Part shown: positions 34,902-45,432 of the stretch, in pieces
Layout of the letters: every line of letters starts with the position of its first letter
Numbering within the stretch: the first letter of the stretch is position 1
Source: Rhodanobacter fulvus Jip2
GTDB taxonomy: Bacteria; Pseudomonadota; Gammaproteobacteria; Xanthomonadales; Rhodanobacteraceae
Reading direction: 5' to 3'
NCBI RefSeq assembly: GCF_000264315.1
Contig: NZ_AJXU01000044.1
Coordinates: 61,840 to 125,839, forward strand
Length of the DNA: 64,000 nt
Translations under genes and position numbers: made by a program
The notes under the pieces: model-generated
Databases searched by the model: none
Told to the model about the DNA's origin: nothing
Seen by the model: only the letters and a program-made list of their open reading frames with translations

Positions 34902-36908
34902 TCATGTTTCGGCGAATTTCACCAGCACCGCATCGGCCTCGACGAATTCGCCTTGCGTCGCGCTCACGCTTTCGATGGTGCCGGCGCGTGGCGCCTTCAA
35001 GGCCAGCTCCATCTTCATCGCCTCCATCACCAGCAGATCCTGGCCTTGCTCGACCTGATCGCCGGCCTGCGCCTTCACCAGCACGATACGCCCGGGCATC
35101 GGCGCGATCACCTGGTTGCCGCCCGCCGCATCGCTGGCTTCCCAGGCGAACGCCACCGCGCGGGTGAAGCTGTAGCGCTGGCCGTCGGCGTCGTGCAGCA
35201 TGACGTGCCGTGCGTCGGCCCGCAGCGGCAGGCGCAGCGACTCGCCGTCGAAGCGTGCGCTCAGCGTGTTCTCCAGCAATCGCGCGCCGCGTACGTCGCA
35301 GACGGTCTCGCCATGGCGCAGGCGATAATCGCCGCCGTCGCCATGGGCTTCGATGTCGTGGCGCTGCTCGCGCCAGGTCAAGGCGATGATCCGCTTGCCG
35401 GCGTGGCCGATGCGCCAGGCATCGGCGCGCGCCCAGGGCGAATGCGGGTCGGCGGGTGCGCTGTCCACATGCGCTTCGTCATGCAGCAAGGCGGCGGTGG
35501 CGGCGGCGAACAGCACGCGGTCGCCGGGCGCCGCATCGCCCACCACGAATTCATCCAGGTGGCGATCCAGATAGCCGGTGTCGATGCGCCCTTCGGTGAT
35601 GGCCGGGTGCCGCGCCAGCTGCTCCAGAAAACCGATGTTGGATTTGGGGCCGATGATCTCGCTGGCCGCCAGCGCTTCGCGCAATCGCTGCAACGCTTTC
35701 GCCCGGGTGGCATCGAACACGATCAGCTTGGCGATCATCGGATCGTAGAAGATCGTCACCGTGTCGCCTTCGACCACGCCGCCATCCAGGCGCACGTGCG
35801 GTGACGGCACGGGCAGGCGCAGCGTCTGCAGTTTGCCGGAGCCGGGCAGGAAGTTCTGGTCCGGGTCTTCCGCGTACAGCCGCACTTCGATCGCGTGACC
35901 GTGGGCGTGCACCTGATCCTGCTGCAACGGCAGCGGCTGGCCCGCGGCCACGCGCAATTGCCATTCGACCAGATCCAGCCCCAAGGTCATCTCGGTGACT
36001 GGGTGCTCGACCTGCAATCGCGTATTCATCTCCATGAAGAAGAACTCGCCCGGACTGCCATCGGCTTGCCGCGCCACGATGAATTCCACCGTGCCGGCGC
36101 CCACGTAGTCGACCGCTTTCGCCGCCGCCACCGCGGCCTGGCCCATGGCCTGGCGGGTGGCTTCGTCCAGCGACGGGCAGGGCGTTTCCTCCAGCACTTT
36201 CTGGTAGCGGCGCTGCGCCGAGCACTCGCGTTCGTTGAGGTGGATCACATGGCCGTGGGTGTCGCCGAACACCTGGAACTCGATGTGTCGCGGATGCTCG
36301 ACATAGCGCTCCAGAATCACCCGCGCATCGCCGAACGCGCTGGTGGCCTCACGCTGTGCAGAAGCCAGTGCATCGGCGAATTCCGCCGCACTGCGCACGA
36401 TCCGCATGCCCTTGCCGCCACCGCCGGAGGCGGCCTTGATCATCAGCGGGAAGCCGGTCTTTTCCGCCTGCCCGGCAAGGAATGCCGCATCCTGGTTTTC
36501 GCCGTGATAACCCGGCACCAGCGGCACCGCGTGTTTCTCCATCAGCGCCTTGGCGGCGGCCTTGGAGCCCATCGCGTCGATGCTTTCGGGTTTCGGGCCG
36601 ATGAAGACCATGCCGGCGTCGGTGCAGGCACGGGCGAAACCGGTGTTCTCGGAAAGAAAGCCGTAGCCGGGATGAATCGCCTGCGCGCCGGATTTTTTCG
36701 CCACCTCGAGGATGACATCGCCGCGCAGGTACGACTCGGCCGGGCGCGGCCCGCCGATCGGCCAGGCTTCATCCGCCAGGCGTACGTGCTGCGCGTCGCG
36801 GTCCGCTTCCGAATACACCGCGATGGTGTGGATGCCCAGCCGCCGGCAGGTGCGGATCACGCGGCAGGCAATCTCGCCGCGGTTGGCAATCAGTACGCGC
36901 TCGAACAT
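34902..36908 (-). CDS. liuD: Methylcrotonyl-CoA carboxylase, biotin-carrying alpha subunit
   Basis: 668 residues in the usual order. Biotin carboxylase comes first (L-I-A-N-R-G-E-I-A-C-R-V, G-G-G-G-K-G-M-R, E-F-F-F-M-E-M-N-T-R-L-Q-V-E-H). A middle BT-type region follows, then a biotinyl domain with the attachment Lys in V-M-E-A-M-K-M-E about 35 residues from the end. With LiuB it carboxylates 3-methylcrotonyl-CoA in leucine breakdown. Unusually, liuB is about 5 kb away on the far side of an iron-uptake island. Confidence 0.94.
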   Translation of the reverse strand: MFERVLIANRGEIACRVIRTCRRLGIHTIAVYSEADRDAQHVRLADEAWPIGGPRPAESYLRGDVILEVAKKSGAQAIHPGYGFLSENTGFARACTDAGMVFIGPKPESIDAMGSKAAAKALMEKHAVPLVPGYHGENQDAAFLAGQAEKTGFPLMIKAASGGGGKGMRIVRSAAEFADALASAQREATSAFGDARVILERYVEHPRHIEFQVFGDTHGHVIHLNERECSAQRRYQKVLEETPCPSLDEATRQAMGQAAVAAAKAVDYVGAGTVEFIVARQADGSPGEFFFMEMNTRLQVEHPVTEMTLGLDLVEWQLRVAAGQPLPLQQDQVHAHGHAIEVRLYAEDPDQNFLPGSGKLQTLRLPVPSPHVRLDGGVVEGDTVTIFYDPMIAKLIVFDATRAKALQRLREALAASEIIGPKSNIGFLEQLARHPAITEGRIDTGYLDRHLDEFVVGDAAPGDRVLFAAATAALLHDEAHVDSAPADPHSPWARADAWRIGHAGKRIIALTWREQRHDIEAHGDGGDYRLRHGETVCDVRGARLLENTLSARFDGESLRLPLRADARHVMLHDADGQRYSFTRAVAFAWEASDAAGGNQVIAPMPGRIVLVKAQAGDQVEQGQDLLVMEAMKMELALKAPRAGTIESVSATQGEFVEADAVLVKFAET

Positions 36909-37064
36909 GGGGTATTCCTGCAGCCGTTTGATGGTGGTGCAAAGCTTGTAACGCTAACAGATAGGCGCATGGCAACCGATGCGCGGCGCAGCATGGAAAC
37001 GCGCATCAAGCGGTGCGCCAGACAGGATCTCGGCAGCCAACGACTGCACGACTCGGCCATCGCG

Positions 37065-37859
37065 TCAGAGGCCGCCCACCCATGCCGGTGCGCGCTTGTC
37101 GAGGAAAGCGGCCAGCCCGTGCTGGCCTTCCTCGGAAACACGCAGGCGGGCGATCAATGCCGCATTCTCTTCATCGATGCGCTCGGCCTGCGCCGCGTCC
37201 GCGCCACCGATGCGCAGCGCCAGTTGCTTGGCTTCACGCTGGGCGTTCGGGCCTGCCTTGCCCAGCAGATGCAGCTGGCGTGCGATGGCCTCGTCGAGTT
37301 CAACCGCGGGCACGCTGGCGTGCAGCAGGCCGATGCGGGCTGCCGTGGTGGCGTCGAACACTTCGCCGGTGATGAACAGCCGCCGCGCCTGGCGCAGACC
37401 GATGGCGGCGACGACGTACGGCGAAATGACCGCCGGCACCAGGCCCAGCTTCACCTCGGACAGGGCGAACTTGCTGCCGTCCACGCCGATGGCGATGTCG
37501 CAGCAGGCCACCAGCCCCACGCCACCGCCATAAGCGGCGCCATTGACCCGCGCCACGGTGGGCTTGGGCAGGTATTGCAAGGTGCGCATGAGGCGGGCCA
37601 GGCGCAGCGAGTCCGCGTGGTTTTCCGCTTCGCTGGCGCCGGCCATGCCGCGCATCCAGTTGAGGTCGGCGCCGGCGGAGAAACAGCTGCCGTTGCCGCT
37701 CAGCACCACGGCGCGCACGGCCGGATCCGCACCGGCCTGTTCGAGGGCGAGGGTGAGCGCGGCGATCAGCGCATCGTCGAACGCGTTGTGGACCTGCGGC
37801 CGGTTCAGCGTGAGCCAGCAGATGCCGTCGCGCCGTTCGCTGAGGATGGAGTCGGTCAT
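37065..37859 (-). CDS. liuC: Methylglutaconyl-CoA hydratase (enoyl-CoA hydratase family)
   Basis: 264 residues of the crotonase fold. The oxyanion-hole strand F-S-A-G-A-D-L-N-W-M and the G-A-A-Y-G-G-G-V-G-L-V loop with E-V-K-L-G-L-V-P-A-V-I-S-P are clear. The R-L-F-I-T-G-E-V-F segment and context with liuD and liuE favour the 3-methylglutaconyl-CoA hydratase role. ATG 37859 is preferred over an in-frame TTG upstream. It is divergent from the feo operon. Confidence 0.9.
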   Translation of the reverse strand: MTDSILSERRDGICWLTLNRPQVHNAFDDALIAALTLALEQAGADPAVRAVVLSGNGSCFSAGADLNWMRGMAGASEAENHADSLRLARLMRTLQYLPKPTVARVNGAAYGGGVGLVACCDIAIGVDGSKFALSEVKLGLVPAVISPYVVAAIGLRQARRLFITGEVFDATTAARIGLLHASVPAVELDEAIARQLHLLGKAGPNAQREAKQLALRIGGADAAQAERIDEENAALIARLRVSEEGQHGLAAFLDKRAPAWVGGL

Positions 37860-37941
37860 GAGTGCATCCGGCAAAGAACCGCATCATAAACGCTGCCCGC
37901 GGACGACCGTGTCGTGCGGTGCAACCGGGCACGTGAGGGGA

Positions 37942-37963
37942 TACAATGCGAACAATTCTTATT
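37942..37963 (+). promoter_or_regulatory. Fur box overlapping the feoA promoter
   Basis: Positions 37945-37963 match 16 of 19 bases of the palindrome AATGAGAATAATTCTCATT by my count. A TACAAT -10 candidate (37942-37947) overlaps its left edge, so Fur binding would block RNA polymerase. It lies 12 bp before the feoA start codon. Confidence 0.7.
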
Positions 37964-37974
37964 TGAGAAAAGCC

Positions 37975-38220
37975 GTGCGCCTTTCCGAGTTGCCCAAGGG
38001 ATCTCCCGCCGTCGTCGACCGCGTGGATGATGCGCACGCGTCCGACCCGATTGCCCAACGTTTGCGCGACCTGGGCTTCGTCGACGGCGAACCGTTGCGG
38101 GTGGTGGCGATCGGCCCGATGGGCGGCGATCCGTTGCTGATCCAGATCGGCTCGACCCGCTTTGCGCTGCGTCGCGCCGAAGCGGCCCGGGTCAGCGTGC
38201 GTGTCGAGGTCGCCGCGTGA
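37975..38220 (+). CDS. feoA: Ferrous iron transport protein FeoA
   Basis: 81-residue SH3-like protein that supports FeoB function. L-S-E-L-P-K-G-S-P, R-L-R-D-L-G-F-V-D-G-E and the final G-S-T-R-F-A-L-R-R-A-E-A strand are diagnostic. The start is GTG 37975; no ATG lies upstream in frame after the Fur box. The stop overlaps the feoB start (GTGA). Confidence 0.92.
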   Translation: MRLSELPKGSPAVVDRVDDAHASDPIAQRLRDLGFVDGEPLRVVAIGPMGGDPLLIQIGSTRFALRRAEAARVSVRVEVAA

Positions 38221-40052
38221 GTGCTTCCACGCTGAAGATCGCGCTGGTCGGCAACCCGAACTGCGGCAAGACGGCCTTGTTCAACCAGCTCACCGGCGGT
38301 CGCCAGAAGGTGGCCAACTACGCCGGCGTCACGGTGGAGCGCAAGGAGGGCCGGTTTACCGCGCCGTCCGGGCGGGTGCTGCAATTGCTGGACCTGCCTG
38401 GCACCTACAGTTTCGAGGCGAACAGCCCGGACGAGCAGATCACCCGCGACGTCTGCGCCGGCAATTACCCGGGTGAGGCGCCGCCGGACCTGATCGTCTG
38501 CGTGGCCGACGCCACCAACCTGCGCCTGCACCTGCGCTTCGTGCTGGAGGTGAAGCGGCTGGGCCGGCCGGTGGTGCTGGCGCTGAACATGATGGACACC
38601 GCGCGCCAGCGCGGCATCGTCATCGACGTGCCGCAGTTGCAGGAACGGCTCGGCCTGCCGGTGGTGGAAACCATCGCGGTGAAGCGCGGTGGTGCCCGGG
38701 CGCTGATCGAACGCGTGGATGGCGAGGTGCCCGCCGCCGCGCCGGCGCAAACGGACGACGCGGCCAGCCGCGCCGATCTCCACGCGCAGGTGCGCGAACT
38801 GCTGGCGGCGACAGTGACGATGCCACGCGCCACGGCCGTCATCGACGATGCGCTGGACCGCTGGACGCTGCATTCCGTATTCGGCCTGATGATCCTGGCC
38901 GTGGTGATGTTCCTGGTGTTCCAGGCGGTGTACTCGATCGGCAAGCCGATGACCGACCTGATCGGCGACGGTTTCGGCTGGATGGGTGAGCATGCCGCCG
39001 CGCTGATGCCGGCCGGGCCGTTGCAGAGCCTGGTGACCGACGGCCTGTTCGGCGGCATCGGCACGGTGCTGGGTTTTCTGCCCGAGATCCTGGTCCTTTT
39101 CCTGTTCATCATCGTGCTGGAGGAGTCCGGCTATCTGCCGCGTGCCGCGTTCCTGCTCGACCGGCTGATGCTGTCGGTGGGGCTCACCGGGCGCTCGTTC
39201 ATCCCGCTGCTGTCGAGCTTCGCCTGCGCCATCCCCGGCATCATGGGCACGCGCAGCATCCAGGACCCGCGCGACCGCCTGGCCACGATCCTGATCGCGC
39301 CATTGATGACCTGCTCGGCGCGGCTGCCGGTGTATGCGCTGCTGATCGGCGCATTCATCCCCACCCGTCGCGTGCTCGGCGTGTTCAACCTGCAGGGCGT
39401 GGTGCTGTTCGCGTTGTACCTGGCCGGCATCCTGGGCGCGATGGCGGTGGGCTGGGTGATGAAGCACATCCGCCGCGACAAGAGCGAGCATGCGCTGCTG
39501 ATGGAGTTGCCGTCGTATCGCTTGCCCAAGGTGCGCGATGTGGCGATTGGCCTGTATGAGCGCGGCGCCATTTTCATGAAGCGCCTGACCGGCGTGATCC
39601 TGGGTTTGACTATCCTGATGTGGTTCATCTCCACCTTCCCGTCGCCGCCCGCGGGTGCCACGGGGCCGGCCATCGAATACAGCTTCGCCGGCTATATCGG
39701 GCGCGCCTTGCAGTACGTGTTCGCACCGATCGGTTTCAACTGGCAGATCAGCCTGGCGCTGATCCCGGCCTTTGCCGCGCGCGAAACGGCGGTGGCGGCG
39801 CTGGCCACGGTGTATCTGGTGGGCGGCGAGGCGAGTGGTCTGGGTCAGGCGTTGGCGGGGCAGATTTCGCTGGCCAGTGCGCTGTCGCTGCTGGTGTGGT
39901 TTGCGTACGCGCCGCAATGCATGTCGACGCTGGCGGTGATCCGCCGTGAAACCGACTCCTGGCGCAACGTGGCCATCTCGTTCGGCTACATGTTCGTGCT
40001 GGCGTACGCGGCGTCGTTCGTCGTTTACCAGGTAGCGAGTGCGCTGGCATGA
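38217..40052 (+). CDS. feoB: Ferrous iron transporter FeoB
   Basis: 611 residues. The N-terminal GTPase domain has G1 G-N-P-N-C-G-K-T, G3 D-L-P-G-T-Y-S and G4 N-M-M-D; a helical insert follows to about 210. The membrane part has two Gate motifs with conserved Cys (S-F-A-C-A-I-P-G-I-M and Y-A-P-Q-C-M-S-T-L) and the E-E-S-G-Y-L-P-R-A-A-F helix. It is shorter than the roughly 770-residue E. coli protein, mainly in the C-terminal part, as in other xanthomonads. It imports Fe2+ across the inner membrane. Confidence 0.96.
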   Translation: MSASTLKIALVGNPNCGKTALFNQLTGGRQKVANYAGVTVERKEGRFTAPSGRVLQLLDLPGTYSFEANSPDEQITRDVCAGNYPGEAPPDLIVCVADATNLRLHLRFVLEVKRLGRPVVLALNMMDTARQRGIVIDVPQLQERLGLPVVETIAVKRGGARALIERVDGEVPAAAPAQTDDAASRADLHAQVRELLAATVTMPRATAVIDDALDRWTLHSVFGLMILAVVMFLVFQAVYSIGKPMTDLIGDGFGWMGEHAAALMPAGPLQSLVTDGLFGGIGTVLGFLPEILVLFLFIIVLEESGYLPRAAFLLDRLMLSVGLTGRSFIPLLSSFACAIPGIMGTRSIQDPRDRLATILIAPLMTCSARLPVYALLIGAFIPTRRVLGVFNLQGVVLFALYLAGILGAMAVGWVMKHIRRDKSEHALLMELPSYRLPKVRDVAIGLYERGAIFMKRLTGVILGLTILMWFISTFPSPPAGATGPAIEYSFAGYIGRALQYVFAPIGFNWQISLALIPAFAARETAVAALATVYLVGGEASGLGQALAGQISLASALSLLVWFAYAPQCMSTLAVIRRETDSWRNVAISFGYMFVLAYAASFVVYQVASALA

Positions 40053-40342
40053 GCATGGGGCTGCAATACGTGATCGTGGGGCTGATCGTGCTGGCCAGCG
40101 TGTTCATCGTATTGCGCAAGCTGGCGCCCAAGCTCACCAACCGCTGGCTGGCGGCGGGGTCCATCCGCTTCAACCGGAAAGATCGGCCGGCCTGGGCACG
40201 TGCGATCGGGCGCCGCCTGAAGCCGAAGGAAGCCACCGGCGATTGCAGCGACGGTTGCGCCACCTGCGGCGCCTGCGGGCCGAAGCCGCCAGCCGGTGCG
40301 CAGGTCGAGCCACAGCCGCTGGAATTCAGGTCGCGGCGCTAG
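40049..40342 (+). CDS. Small Cys-rich membrane protein, third gene of the feo operon
   Basis: 97 residues. One N-terminal membrane helix (about residues 6-22) is followed by a basic stretch and a cysteine cluster C-S-D-G-C-A-T-C-G-A-C that could bind iron or an Fe-S cluster. Its start overlaps the feoB stop (ATGA). Xanthomonas feo operons have a comparable small third gene (called feoI in some work). It takes the place of FeoC but shows no winged-helix features. The exact role is unknown. Confidence 0.82.
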   Translation: MSMGLQYVIVGLIVLASVFIVLRKLAPKLTNRWLAAGSIRFNRKDRPAWARAIGRRLKPKEATGDCSDGCATCGACGPKPPAGAQVEPQPLEFRSRR

Positions 40343-40406
40343 GTATTCCGGCTTGAAAGCGAACACGTCAAGGCGAGCACGCCGTCCGGTGAGGCCACGT
40401 TCCGCT

Positions 40407-40439
40407 TGAGCCTGTTTGTGAGAATGATTATCATTAGCC
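40407..40439 (+). promoter_or_regulatory. Promoter with overlapping consensus-like Fur box
   Basis: TTGAGC (40407-40412) and TATCAT (40430-40435) are 17 bp apart. The palindromic GAGAATGATTATCATTAGC at 40421-40439 covers the -10 box and is close to the classical Fur consensus. It drives the cupredoxin and FTR1 genes. Confidence 0.82.
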
Positions 40440-40462
40440 AATCAAGGCCGTCGGACTTCGTC

Positions 40463-40801
40463 GTGAAATACACAGGATCCATCGCGTTTGGGGTGTTGCT
40501 GTCGATCGCCACCTCGGGGCTTGCCGTGGCAGCCGAGTCGCAGGATTACACGCTGGTGCTGCAGGACCATCGCTATCAGCCCACGGAGTTGCACATTCCG
40601 GCCGACACGCGGGTGAAGCTGGAAGTGATCAACAAGGATCCCTCGCCGGAGGAATTCGAGAGCAATGATTTTCCGGCCGAGAAAATCGTCATGCCGAAAA
40701 GCAGCGCCACGCTTTTCGTGGGCCCGTTGAAAGCCGGACGCTACCACTTTTTTGGTGACTTCCATCAGCCCACCGCACAGGGCACGTTGATCGTGGAGTA
40801 G
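40463..40801 (+). CDS. Periplasmic cupredoxin-domain protein partnered with FTR1
   Basis: 112 residues from GTG 40463. The open frame runs back through the Fur box, so upstream starts are excluded. A signal peptide ends near A-V-A-A-E. The mature protein has a single cupredoxin-like fold with D-H-R-Y-Q-P-T-E-L-H-I-P and F-F-G-D-F-H. Cupredoxin partners of FTR1 permeases (EfeO/FtrA-like) bind or oxidise iron in the periplasm. The FTR1 gene follows after five bases. Confidence 0.85.
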   Translation: MKYTGSIAFGVLLSIATSGLAVAAESQDYTLVLQDHRYQPTELHIPADTRVKLEVINKDPSPEEFESNDFPAEKIVMPKSSATLFVGPLKAGRYHFFGDFHQPTAQGTLIVE

Positions 40802-40806
40802 GGCGC

Positions 40807-41658
40807 ATGTGGGCTATCGCATTGCTGGTTTTTCGCGAGGTGCTGGAAGCGGCACTGATCGTCAGCGTGGTGGCCGCGGCCACCCGCGGCGTACGTCAGC
40901 GCGGCTTGTTCATCGGCGGCGGCATTGCGCTGGGTGTGGTCGGCGCGGCGCTTGTCGCGTGGTCGGCTGACTGGCTCGCCGCGGCGGTGAGTGGCGCGGG
41001 TCAGGAGGTTTTCAACGCGGGCGTGCTGCTGGCGGCGGTGTTGATGATCGGCTGGCACGTGGTGTGGATGTCCAGCCACGGTCGCGAGCTGAGCCGGCAG
41101 ATGCAGGCCATGGGCAGTGCCGTGAAAGCGGGTGCCAGTTCGATGGTGATGCTGTTGGCAGTGGTGGCGTTGGCGGTGCTGCGCGAGGGATCGGAGATCG
41201 TGCTGTTCCTGTTCGGCATGCGCGCCGGCGGGGCGGATCACTTGTGGGCAGGCTTGTCGGTCGGCGTGGTTGCCGGTGCCGCGCTGGGCTACGCGTTGTA
41301 CGCCGGATTGCTGCGCATTCCCTTGCGGCATTTTTTCAGTGCCACCAACGCGATGCTGGTGTTGCTGGCCGCGGGCCTGGCATCCACGGCGGCGCGTTAC
41401 CTGATCCAGGCGAACATCGTGCCGGCCTTGGGATACCGTCTGTGGGACAGCTCGTGGTTGCTCGCCAATGGTTCGTTGCCGGGGCAGGCGGCGCACGTTC
41501 TGGTGGGTTACGACGCGCAACCGGCTGGCATGCAGATGCTGTTTTTCGCGGCGACCTTGCTGCTGCTCTGGTCCGGTGCGCGGTGGGCGCGTGGGCATGC
41601 TGGTGCAGCGGTCGCCAAGCGCGCGCTGCCGGATGGCCTGGGCCAACCCGCGCAGTAG
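40807..41658 (+). CDS. FTR1 family iron permease
   Basis: 283 residues, about seven membrane helices. Both R-E-x-x-E iron motifs are present: F-R-E-V-L-E-A in helix 1 and L-R-E-G-S-E-I in helix 4. It is the inner-membrane high-affinity iron permease (FTR1/EfeU type), paired with the upstream cupredoxin under one Fur box. The EfeB peroxidase partner is absent. Convergent with liuB. Confidence 0.94.
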   Translation: MWAIALLVFREVLEAALIVSVVAAATRGVRQRGLFIGGGIALGVVGAALVAWSADWLAAAVSGAGQEVFNAGVLLAAVLMIGWHVVWMSSHGRELSRQMQAMGSAVKAGASSMVMLLAVVALAVLREGSEIVLFLFGMRAGGADHLWAGLSVGVVAGAALGYALYAGLLRIPLRHFFSATNAMLVLLAAGLASTAARYLIQANIVPALGYRLWDSSWLLANGSLPGQAAHVLVGYDAQPAGMQMLFFAATLLLLWSGARWARGHAGAAVAKRALPDGLGQPAQ

Positions 41659-41688
41659 CTGTCGTCGGCCAGCGCGCCTGCGCGCGGC

Positions 41689-43296
<1,608 letters not shown>

Positions 43297-43420
43297 GCTG
43301 ACGGGTCCATGGGTTTTGCCAGGTACGGGCGTGGTTGATTCCCGATGATAGCCGTGGCGGTGTTTTCAACCAATTGACTCACTCATCGTTTCGACCCGTG
43401 GCGCATGCCGAATGACGGGC

Positions 43421-43455
43421 AAAAAAAACGGCCGCACGAGGCGGCCGTTTTTTTT
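43421..43455. terminator. Bidirectional intrinsic terminator downstream of the Ala-rich lipoprotein gene
   Basis: ACGGCCGC (43428-43435), a 5-nt loop, GCGGCCGT (43441-43448), flanked by eight A on one side and eight T on the other. On the minus strand it ends the lipoprotein transcript. Confidence 0.9.
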
Positions 43456-43471
43456 GGAAACCAGCCAGGGA

Positions 43472-43867
43472 TCAATTACCCTTCTTGGCGTCTTCTGCAG
43501 CGTCTTTCGCGGTGGTAGCAGCGTCTTTCGCAGCGTCAGCAGCCTTGTCGGCCTGGTCGGCAGCGTTCGAAGCGGCGTCCTTCGCCTGGTCAGCAACGTT
43601 GCCGGCCGCGGTGGAGGCAGAGCTGGCAGCCTGCTGGGCCTGCGCAGCCGCCTGACCGGCAGCGTCAGCCGCGGTGTTGGCCTGATCAGCAGCCTGTACC
43701 GCTTCCGTGGACGGAGCCTGCGCAGCGGCCTGCTGTGCGGTATCAGCAGCCTGCTGAGCCGTATCAGCGGACTTCTGGGCGTCCTGCGCGGAATCCTGCG
43801 CGCCGTTGCTGCATGCCGCCAACAGCGCGACGAGCGCGGAGGCGAGTAGGGTACGCGTAAACTTCAT
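43472..43867 (-). CDS. Small Ala-rich coiled-coil lipoprotein
   Basis: 131 residues. A lipoprotein signal peptide ends in L-L-A-A-C (Cys about residue 19). The rest is low-complexity Ala/Asp/Gln/Lys helix with heptad-like A-x-x-A-A-D repeats and no hydrophobic membrane segment. AAGGAG sits ideally before ATG 43867 and a strong terminator follows, suggesting high expression. It resembles other abundant small Lpp-like or Ala-rich envelope proteins, but I cannot name the family. Confidence 0.82.
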   Translation of the reverse strand: MKFTRTLLASALVALLAACSNGAQDSAQDAQKSADTAQQAADTAQQAAAQAPSTEAVQAADQANTAADAAGQAAAQAQQAASSASTAAGNVADQAKDAASNAADQADKAADAAKDAATTAKDAAEDAKKGN

Positions 43868-44027
43868 GGTGGATCTCCTTTGCCGTGGAATGCCGTTTGG
43901 CCGTGTATTAATAGCGCTTTCGTCGAACCTGCGCCACATTTTTATAGCAACGCTTCAGTGCACATTAAAAACCGGTTTAGCCCGCTTTCATTGGCGGAGC
44001 GGATTGTTGCGCGTCTCGCGTGAGGGT

Positions 44028-45212
44028 TCAGTCTACGGATTCGACCGCAATCGCGGTTGCTTCGCCACCACCAATGCACAAGGTGGCAATGCCGCGCTTG
44101 AGGCCGCGCGTTTTCAATGCGTTGAGCAAGGTGACCACCAGTCGCGCACCGCTGGCGCCAATGGGATGGCCCAGCGCGCAGGCGCCGCCATTGACGTTGA
44201 TCTTGTCGCGCGGGATGCCGAGCTCGCGCATGGGTGCCATCGCCACCACCGCAAATGCCTCGTTGATCTCGAACAAGTCCACGTCGGCAATATTCCAGCC
44301 GGCCTTTTCCAGCACCTTGCCGATGGCGCCGACAGGCGCGGTGGTAAACCACTCCGGTTCCTGCGAATGGGTGGCGTGGGCCACGATGCGGGCCAGCGGG
44401 GTGAGTCCGCGCGCCTTGGCGTCGGCCGCGGTCAGCACCACCACGGCGGCGGCGCCGTCGGAAATGCTGGATGAGCTGGCGGCGGTGATGCTGCCGTTTT
44501 CCTTGCGGAAGGCGGGCCGCAGGCTGGGGATCTTGGCGATGTCGGAGCGGCCCGGCTGCTCGTCGGTATCGAACTGCACATCACCCTTGCGACCGCTGAC
44601 GGTGACGGGGGCGATCTCGCCGGCAAACGCACCGTTCTTCTGCGCGGCTTGTGCGCGCTCGACCGAGCCGATCACGAAGGCGTCCTGTTCCTCGCGGGTA
44701 AAGTGGTACTTGTCCGCGCACAATTCGCCGAAGACGCCCATCGACTGGCCGTCGTAAGGATTGGTCAGCCCATCCCATGCCATGTGGTCGACCAGCTTGC
44801 CGTCGCCATAACGGATACCCGTGCGCGCGTTGACCATGTGCGGGGCATTGGTCATCGACTCCATGCCGCCGGCCACCACCACGGTGGCCGAGCCGGCCTT
44901 GATCAGGTCGTGGCCGAGCATGATGGCCTTCATGCCGGAGCCGCACACCTTGTTGACCGTGGTGGCGCCGGTGCTTGCGGGCAGCCCGGCGGCCAGCGCC
45001 GCCTGACGGGCTGGCGCCTGGCCCAGGTTGGCTGGCAGCACGCAACCCATCAGCACTTCGCTGACGTCCGCCGCGGCCACACCGGATTGCTCCAGCGCCG
45101 CGCGAATCGCGGTGGCGCCAAGCGTCGGCGTGGGGACGCCGGTGAACTGGCCGAGAAAGGAACCGATTGCGGTGCGTTTGGCACCGGCAATGACAATGCT
45201 GTCGTCCGACAT
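44028..45212 (-). CDS. Acetyl-CoA C-acetyltransferase (thiolase)
   Basis: 394 residues. Acyl-accepting Cys in N-K-V-C-G-S-G-M-K-A, N-E-A-F-A, G-H-P-I-G-A-S-G-A-R, and second catalytic Cys in C-I-G-G-G-E-A (the family usually has C-I-G-G-G-Q). A degradative or biosynthetic acetoacetyl-CoA thiolase. With HMG-CoA lyase nearby it would recycle acetoacetate to acetyl-CoA. The start is ATG 45212 with GGAG upstream. Confidence 0.94.
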   Translation of the reverse strand: MSDDSIVIAGAKRTAIGSFLGQFTGVPTPTLGATAIRAALEQSGVAAADVSEVLMGCVLPANLGQAPARQAALAAGLPASTGATTVNKVCGSGMKAIMLGHDLIKAGSATVVVAGGMESMTNAPHMVNARTGIRYGDGKLVDHMAWDGLTNPYDGQSMGVFGELCADKYHFTREEQDAFVIGSVERAQAAQKNGAFAGEIAPVTVSGRKGDVQFDTDEQPGRSDIAKIPSLRPAFRKENGSITAASSSSISDGAAAVVVLTAADAKARGLTPLARIVAHATHSQEPEWFTTAPVGAIGKVLEKAGWNIADVDLFEINEAFAVVAMAPMRELGIPRDKINVNGGACALGHPIGASGARLVVTLLNALKTRGLKRGIATLCIGGGEATAIAVESVD

Positions 45213-45432
45213 GGGGGGTCTCCGCAATGCTTGAGAGGCGCTGGCGCCTGCAGGATATTCCAGTGATTATCCCAGTTGGCGACAAGTCGCCGCAAACCGG
45301 GAAAGGCGAAGCTACCATGCGGTGCGGGCGCTATCTCGTGAGCTTTTCGTTGTGTCAGTATTCGAGTTCGGCGCCGTAGCTCACGAAGTTTGGTGGCCTT
45401 GCCCCGTTCCGGGACTCCAAAGGGGAAACAAC

